Assembly (NCBI RefSeq): GCF_025567385.1
Contig: NZ_JAOQJU010000002.1
Span: 1 to 64,000, forward strand
Direction of reading: 5' to 3'
Source of the DNA: Claveliimonas acetigenes
Lineage (GTDB): Bacteria > Bacillota > Clostridia > Lachnospirales > Lachnospiraceae
DNA length: 64,000 nucleotides
Shown here: in pieces, positions 60,151 to 64,000 of the stretch
Layout: every line of letters begins with the position of its first letter
Numbering within the stretch: position 1 is the stretch's first letter
Notes under the pieces: generated by a model
Database searches by the model: none
The model's input: the letters and a program-made list of their open reading frames with translations, nothing else
Told to the model about the DNA's origin: nothing
Translations under genes and position numbers: made by a program

Positions 60151-60952
60151 TTTTCATACACATATGTTCCCGGAAAAGATAGCGGCGAAAACGCTTGCTT
60201 TTCTGGCAGAAAGATGTCAGACGGAACCGGCTACTAATGGGATGGCCGATGGTCTTCTTGCTTCTACGGAAGAGGCAGGCCTGGATTGTTCGGTGGTGCT
60301 GCCGGTGGTGACAAAGCCTTCTCAGTTTGATTCAATCAATCGCTTTGCCTCCCGATTTCAGGAAGGAAAGCTTCTGTCATTCGGCGGAATCCATCCTGAT
60401 AGTGAAGATTACAAAGGACAGTTAAAGATACTGAAGGAATTTGGCTTTAAAGGGATTAAGTTACATCCGGATTATCAGGGAGTCTATATTGATGATATCC
60501 GTTATAAAAGGATTCTTTCTTATGCGACAGAGCTGGGACTGATTATCAGCGTCCATGCCGGATATGACCCCGGATACCCGGAGTGCACGCACTGTACTCC
60601 AAAGCGGGTTTATGAGATGTTCCGTGAAGTACAGCCGGAGAAGCTGGTCCTTGCGCACATGGGAGGGTTCCTTCGCTGGGATGAGGTAGAAACGTACCTG
60701 ACAGGACTTCCCGTATGGTTTGATACGGCGGTTGTTTTTGGAAAAATCTCAGACGAGCAATTTATACGGATTGCCAGAAAGCATGGAACAGACAGAATTT
60801 TGTTTGCAACAGATTCCCCATGGGCGGGGCAGAAAGAATTTGTAGAACATTTAAAGGGACTTCCACTTACGGAAGGCGAGAAACAGGCAATTTTTCATGG
60901 TAATGCAGAAAAACTGCTGGGAATGAAAATTGGTGAAAAAGGAGTAATATAG
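60143..60952 (+). CDS. amidohydrolase family protein (amidohydrolase_2 type)
   Basis: 269-residue metal-dependent TIM barrel. Metal ligands are HTH in DFHTHMFPEKI, His in GIKLHPDYQG, His in VLAHMGGF and Asp in FATDSPWAGQ. It resembles small decarboxylase/hydrolase members of the family; the substrate is unknown. Coupled to the CBS gene by overlapping ends and 2 nt before asnA. Confidence 0.88.
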   Translation: MIDFHTHMFPEKIAAKTLAFLAERCQTEPATNGMADGLLASTEEAGLDCSVVLPVVTKPSQFDSINRFASRFQEGKLLSFGGIHPDSEDYKGQLKILKEFGFKGIKLHPDYQGVYIDDIRYKRILSYATELGLIISVHAGYDPGYPECTHCTPKRVYEMFREVQPEKLVLAHMGGFLRWDEVETYLTGLPVWFDTAVVFGKISDEQFIRIARKHGTDRILFATDSPWAGQKEFVEHLKGLPLTEGEKQAIFHGNAEKLLGMKIGEKGVI

Positions 60953-60954
60953 AT

Positions 60955-61965
60955 ATGGGAGAAGTATTGATACCTGAAGGCTACCGGTCGCCGCTCACGA
61001 TCCGCGAAACAGAGGTGGCAATTAAAGAAGTAAAAGATCATTTTGAAAGAGCTCTTGCGAAATCACTACATTTGACCCGCGTATCTGCCCCTCTGTTTGT
61101 GAAACCTCAGACAGGGTTGAATGATAATCTAAATGGAGTGGAGAGACCGGTTTCATTCGGGATAAAAGAGCAGAATGACGATATGGCAGAAATAGTACAT
61201 TCTCTGGCAAAATGGAAAAGATATGCATTAAAACGGTATGCTTTTCATTCAGGCGAGGGATTATATACAGACATGAGTGCTATCCGTCGGGACGAAGATA
61301 CAGACAATATTCATTCCATATATGTAGATCAGTGGGACTGGGAGAAGGTAATCTCCAGAGAAGAAAGAAACACAGAGACACTGCAGTATACCGTCAGAAA
61401 GGTGTATGCCGCTCTGAAAGATACGGAAGACTTTATGTCCCGCCGTTACAATTACATAGAACCTCTGCTTCCGGAGGAAATTACATTCATTACTTCCCAG
61501 GAGTTGGAAGATATGTATCCGGGTATGGATGCCAAAGAGAGGGAATATCAGATTGTAAGAAATAAAGGAGCTGTGTTTATTTCACAGATTGGCAAGATAT
61601 TAGCTTCCGGGGAAAAACACGACGGGCGTGCCCCGGATTATGATGACTGGGAGTTAAACGGAGATATTGTTGTATATTATCCTGTGCTTGATATTGCGTT
61701 GGAACTTTCTTCTATGGGAATCCGTGTAGACGAGGAATCCCTGAAGCGTCAGCTTGCTTTGGCAGGATGTGAAGAAAGGGCAGAATTGGAATTTCAGAAA
61801 GCGTTGCTTGCCGGAGAACTTCCCTGTACCATCGGCGGTGGAATCGGACAGTCCAGAATTTGTATGTATTATTTGAGAAAAGCCCATATCGGCGAAGTAC
61901 AGTCCTCCATATGGCCGGAAGATACTATTCAAAAGACAGAAGAAAAAGGGGTTCATTTGTTGTAA
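60955..61965 (+). CDS. asnA: aspartate-ammonia ligase (asparagine synthetase A)
   Basis: 336 residues, normal length. It makes asparagine from aspartate, ammonia and ATP with a class II synthetase-like fold. Motifs are SAPLFVKPQTGLNDNLNGVE, VDQWDWEKVI and GGGIGQSRICMYYL. It closes the group with lysC. No terminator hairpin is obvious before the rplU promoter. Confidence 0.97.
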   Translation: MGEVLIPEGYRSPLTIRETEVAIKEVKDHFERALAKSLHLTRVSAPLFVKPQTGLNDNLNGVERPVSFGIKEQNDDMAEIVHSLAKWKRYALKRYAFHSGEGLYTDMSAIRRDEDTDNIHSIYVDQWDWEKVISREERNTETLQYTVRKVYAALKDTEDFMSRRYNYIEPLLPEEITFITSQELEDMYPGMDAKEREYQIVRNKGAVFISQIGKILASGEKHDGRAPDYDDWELNGDIVVYYPVLDIALELSSMGIRVDEESLKRQLALAGCEERAELEFQKALLAGELPCTIGGGIGQSRICMYYLRKAHIGEVQSSIWPEDTIQKTEEKGVHLL

Positions 61966-61992
61966 TTCTCTTGATTTTTTATGATAAATCTA

Positions 61993-62021
61993 TTGATTTT
62001 ATAAAATATTTATGTTATTAT
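61993..62021 (+). promoter_or_regulatory. promoter of rplU
   Basis: TTGATT (61993-61998), 17 nt and TATTAT (62016-62021), with an extended TGT before the -10 box. Confidence 0.7.
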
Positions 62022-62027
62022 ACTACA

Positions 62028-62107
62028 GTATGCCGCACAATGAGGTTCCTAAAATCCATCTGTTTGATGGATACCATAATTGGCGAGTAATGATAATAGG
62101 AGGTGCC
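62028..62107 (+). ncRNA. candidate L21 leader (ribosomal protein autoregulatory RNA)
   Basis: The rplU leader folds into a short multi-part structure. An outer stem (CGC-CAAT, 62034-62041 with one bulged A, against 62079-62085) encloses a 7-bp hairpin (62054-62060 with 62066-62072). Its position right before rplU matches the L21 leader class known in Firmicutes. I cannot test covariation here, so the assignment is provisional. Confidence 0.5.
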
Positions 62108-62109
62108 AT

Positions 62110-62418
62110 ATGTACGCGATTATAGCAACAGGTGGTAAACAGTACAAAGTAGCCGAAGGCGATATCATTAGAGTAGAGAAGCTTGGTGTAGAAGCCGGAG
62201 AGACTTATACATTTGACCAGGTGCTTGCAGTAAGCGACAACGAGTTAAAGGTTGGAAATCCTACCGTAGCGGGAGCAACCGTTGAGGCTTCTGTTGTAGA
62301 GAACGGAAAAGCCAGAAAAGTTATCGTTTACAAGTATAAGAGAAAGACTGGATACCATAAGAAAAATGGACACAGACAGCAGTACACAGCAGTTAAGATT
62401 GAAAAAATCAATGCTTAG
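62110..62418 (+). CDS. rplU: 50S ribosomal protein L21
   Basis: 102 residues, normal length. N-terminal MYAIIATGGKQYKVAEGD and C-terminal YKRKTGYHKKNGHRQQYT are L21 signatures. AGGAGG before the ATG at 62110. First gene of the L21-Prp-L27 operon. Confidence 0.98.
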   Translation: MYAIIATGGKQYKVAEGDIIRVEKLGVEAGETYTFDQVLAVSDNELKVGNPTVAGATVEASVVENGKARKVIVYKYKRKTGYHKKNGHRQQYTAVKIEKINA

Positions 62419-62436
62419 TATTGAGGATGTCCAGAG

Positions 62437-62769
62437 ATGATTCAGGTAACGGTTTATCGTAATAGTAAGCAAAAGTGTGAAGGCTTCGTTGCCAGAGGGC
62501 ATGCCGGTTACAGCGAGGAAGGTCAGGATATTGTGTGTGCCGCAGCATCTGTATTGATTATGAATACAGTGAATGCTGTTGAGAAGTATACCGATGACCG
62601 TTTTTCAGTTGTGTCGGATGATGAAGAGGGTCTGATTGATTTCAAATTGAAGGACAGACCATCTGCCGAAGCCGCATTGTTGTTGGATGCCATGATTCTT
62701 GGTCTTCGAGATATGGCAGATGACGAAAACTATGCAAAATATATTCAGTTAACATTTGAGGAGGTGTAA
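62437..62769 (+). CDS. prp: ribosomal-processing cysteine protease Prp
   Basis: 110 residues. The catalytic His and Cys lie in RGHAGYSEEGQDIVCAAAS. It cuts the N-terminal extension off L27. Conserved between rplU and rpmA in Firmicutes, as here. The L27 gene next to it carries the matching extension. Confidence 0.95.
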   Translation: MIQVTVYRNSKQKCEGFVARGHAGYSEEGQDIVCAAASVLIMNTVNAVEKYTDDRFSVVSDDEEGLIDFKLKDRPSAEAALLLDAMILGLRDMADDENYAKYIQLTFEEV

Positions 62770-62774
62770 CGACC

Positions 62775-63056
62775 ATGATGAAATTAAACCTTCAATTTTT
62801 CGCTCATAAAAAGGGAGTTGGTTCTACAAAGAACGGACGTGACTCTGAATCTAAGAGATTAGGAGCTAAGAGAGCAGACGGACAGTTTGTAAAAGCCGGT
62901 AATATCCTTTACAGACAGCGTGGAACAAAGATTCACCCAGGGCTTAATGTAGGCCGCGGTGGTGACGATACATTGTTCGCTTTGGTTGATGGTGTTGTTA
63001 GATTTGAAAGAAAAGGAAGAGATAAGAAACAGGTTTCTATCTATCCGGTAGCTTAG
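62775..63056 (+). CDS. rpmA: 50S ribosomal protein L27
   Basis: 93 residues. The N-terminus MMKLNLQFFAHKK has the Prp cleavage site after LNLQFF, so the mature protein starts at AHKK. Core GSTKNGRDSESKRLGAKRAD is typical. GAGGTG at 62761-62766 supports ATG 62775 (ATG 62778 also possible). Confidence 0.98.
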   Translation: MMKLNLQFFAHKKGVGSTKNGRDSESKRLGAKRADGQFVKAGNILYRQRGTKIHPGLNVGRGGDDTLFALVDGVVRFERKGRDKKQVSIYPVA

Positions 63057-63068
63057 TTAGATGAGACG

Positions 63069-63123
63069 AAAAGGGCTGTTGAAAGACTTGGGGATTGATA
63101 AGTTTACAACAGCCCTTTTATTA
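63069..63123 (+). terminator. terminator between rpmA and obgE
   Basis: A perfect 13-bp stem (63069-63081 with 63107-63119) with a 25-nt loop, followed by a short T-rich stretch. Efficient base pairing but weak T run, so read-through into obgE is likely. Confidence 0.7.
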
Positions 63124-63160
63124 TATCACCCTTGGGTACGAGAAAGAGAGGAGTTTATAT

Positions 63161-64000
63161 ATGTTTGCAGACAGAGCAAAGATATTTATACGTTCAGGTA
63201 AAGGCGGCGACGGCCATGTCAGTTTCCGCAGAGAATTATATGTTCCCAATGGCGGGCCGGACGGTGGTGACGGAGGTCGTGGCGGCGACGTTATTTTTGA
63301 GGTAGACGAGGGATTGAACACTCTTCAGGATTACCGTCATAGAAGGAAATATGCGGCAAAAGACGGAGAGCCGGGCGGTAAGAGACGGTGCCATGGATCT
63401 GACGCTGATGATATTATATTGAGGGTTCCGGAAGGAACCGTAATCAAAGAAGCTGAATCTGGAAAAGTCATTGCTGACATGTCCGGGAATAACCGCAGAC
63501 AGATCATTCTAAAAGGTGGAAAAGGAGGTCTTGGAAACCAGCATTTTGCTACAGCGACCATGCAGGTTCCTAAATATGCACAGCCTGGACAGCCTGCACA
63601 GGAGCTATGGGTCAATCTGGAGCTTAAAGTTATTGCTGATGTAGGATTAATCGGATTTCCGAATGTAGGAAAGTCTACTCTTTTATCACGTGTGACGAAC
63701 GCCCGGCCTAAGATTGCGAACTATCATTTTACTACTCTGGATCCCAATCTGGGTGTTGTCGACCTGGAAGGAAGCAAAGGATTTGTGATGGCGGACATTC
63801 CGGGATTGATTGAGGGGGCATCAGAAGGAATCGGTCTTGGACATGAGTTCCTGCGTCACATTGAACGGACAAAGCTTATGATACATGTAGTGGATGCGGC
63901 AGGGACAGAGGGACGTGACCCCGTTGAGGATATTTATAAAATTAACGCAGAACTTGAAAAATATAATCCTGAAATAGCAAAACGACCGCAAGTAATTGCA
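63161..64000 (+). CDS. obgE: GTPase ObgE (3' end beyond the window)
   Basis: 280 residues to the window edge, without a stop; full-length proteins are about 430. The glycine-rich Obg fold (about 1-157, e.g. GGPDGGDGGRGGDVIFE) is followed by the GTPase domain with G1 GFPNVGKS (165-172) and G3 ADIPGLIEGA. Involved in ribosome assembly and stress response. GAGAGGAG precedes the ATG. It follows rplU-prp-rpmA as in most Firmicutes. Confidence 0.97.
   Translation, partial: MFADRAKIFIRSGKGGDGHVSFRRELYVPNGGPDGGDGGRGGDVIFEVDEGLNTLQDYRHRRKYAAKDGEPGGKRRCHGSDADDIILRVPEGTVIKEAESGKVIADMSGNNRRQIILKGGKGGLGNQHFATATMQVPKYAQPGQPAQELWVNLELKVIADVGLIGFPNVGKSTLLSRVTNARPKIANYHFTTLDPNLGVVDLEGSKGFVMADIPGLIEGASEGIGLGHEFLRHIERTKLMIHVVDAAGTEGRDPVEDIYKINAELEKYNPEIAKRPQVIA

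Noticed and set aside
1..64000. CRISPR arrays, insertion sequences, prophage or integrative elements
   Set aside because: No regularly spaced repeats, no transposase, integrase or phage genes, and no shift in base composition; the window is continuous core genome.

Overview
The window is a stretch of bacterial core chromosome, almost certainly from an anaerobic, endospore-forming Lachnospiraceae (Clostridia). This rests on the Rnf operon in the order C-D-G-E-A-B, an alpha/beta-type small acid-soluble spore protein, YlbJ and GerW, the rplU-prp-rpmA-obgE order with the Prp-type N-terminal extension on L27, a HisZ-dependent short HisG, strong AGGAGG ribosome-binding sites and Firmicutes-type promoters. 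I cannot name the genus. Nearly all genes are on the + strand and tightly packed. I see no rRNA, tRNA, insertion sequence, prophage or CRISPR array.

Layout. 1-5175: a possible truncated upstream gene end, a secreted serpin lipoprotein, then an aminopeptidase P and a POT peptide transporter on the minus strand (a peptide-uptake and digestion pair). 5176-10503: a sodium-pump decarboxylase operon with an acyl-CoA carboxyltransferase, an OadG-type subunit carrying a lipoprotein domain, a biotin carrier, the OadB-type membrane pump and a 5S-type pyruvate/oxaloacetate carboxyltransferase. 10635-16025: an RpiR regulator, then a flavoprotein, a membrane protein, cmk, ispH and rpsA. 16138-21166: the Rnf ferredoxin:NAD+ oxidoreductase. 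21142-24294: small membrane proteins, ApbE (which flavinylates Rnf-type subunits), a NusG-II-domain protein and a Gx-transporter/Hpre_diP_synt_I protein. 24306-31450: ruvAB, zapA, a U32 peptidase and a SEDS/PBP cell-wall synthesis pair whose reading frames overlap deeply.

31461-41809: a YtfI/YtfJ-like sporulation pair, rpmB, YloU/YloV, recG, a spore protein, rsmD-coaD, a coiled-coil protein, ylbJ on the opposite strand and an M23 peptidase. 41915-49541: RNA-modifying enzymes (an RsmF-like methyltransferase, an RsuA-like and an RluA-like pseudouridine synthase), a HAD phosphatase, YgiQ radical SAM, a short-chain dehydrogenase and RecU. 49558-54730: a histidine operon with a consensus promoter, hisZ-hisG-hisD-hisB, ending in a fusion of a degenerate HisF-like barrel to HisI-HisE. 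hisC, hisH, hisA and a catalytic hisF are not in the window. 54816-57761: a small membrane protein and the paired radical SAM/DUF2344 proteins. 57843-61965: a YbaK deacylase and an aspartate-centred group (aspartokinase, CBS protein, amidohydrolase, asnA). 61993-64000: rplU with a structured leader, prp, rpmA and a truncated obgE.

Together the energy genes suggest a fermenter that couples decarboxylation and ferredoxin oxidation to a membrane ion gradient. The points that most deserve follow-up are the two-carboxyltransferase sodium-pump locus, the pseudo-HisF/HisIE fusion and the dual-coded SEDS/PBP overlap. I did not find a clearly novel defence or mobile system.
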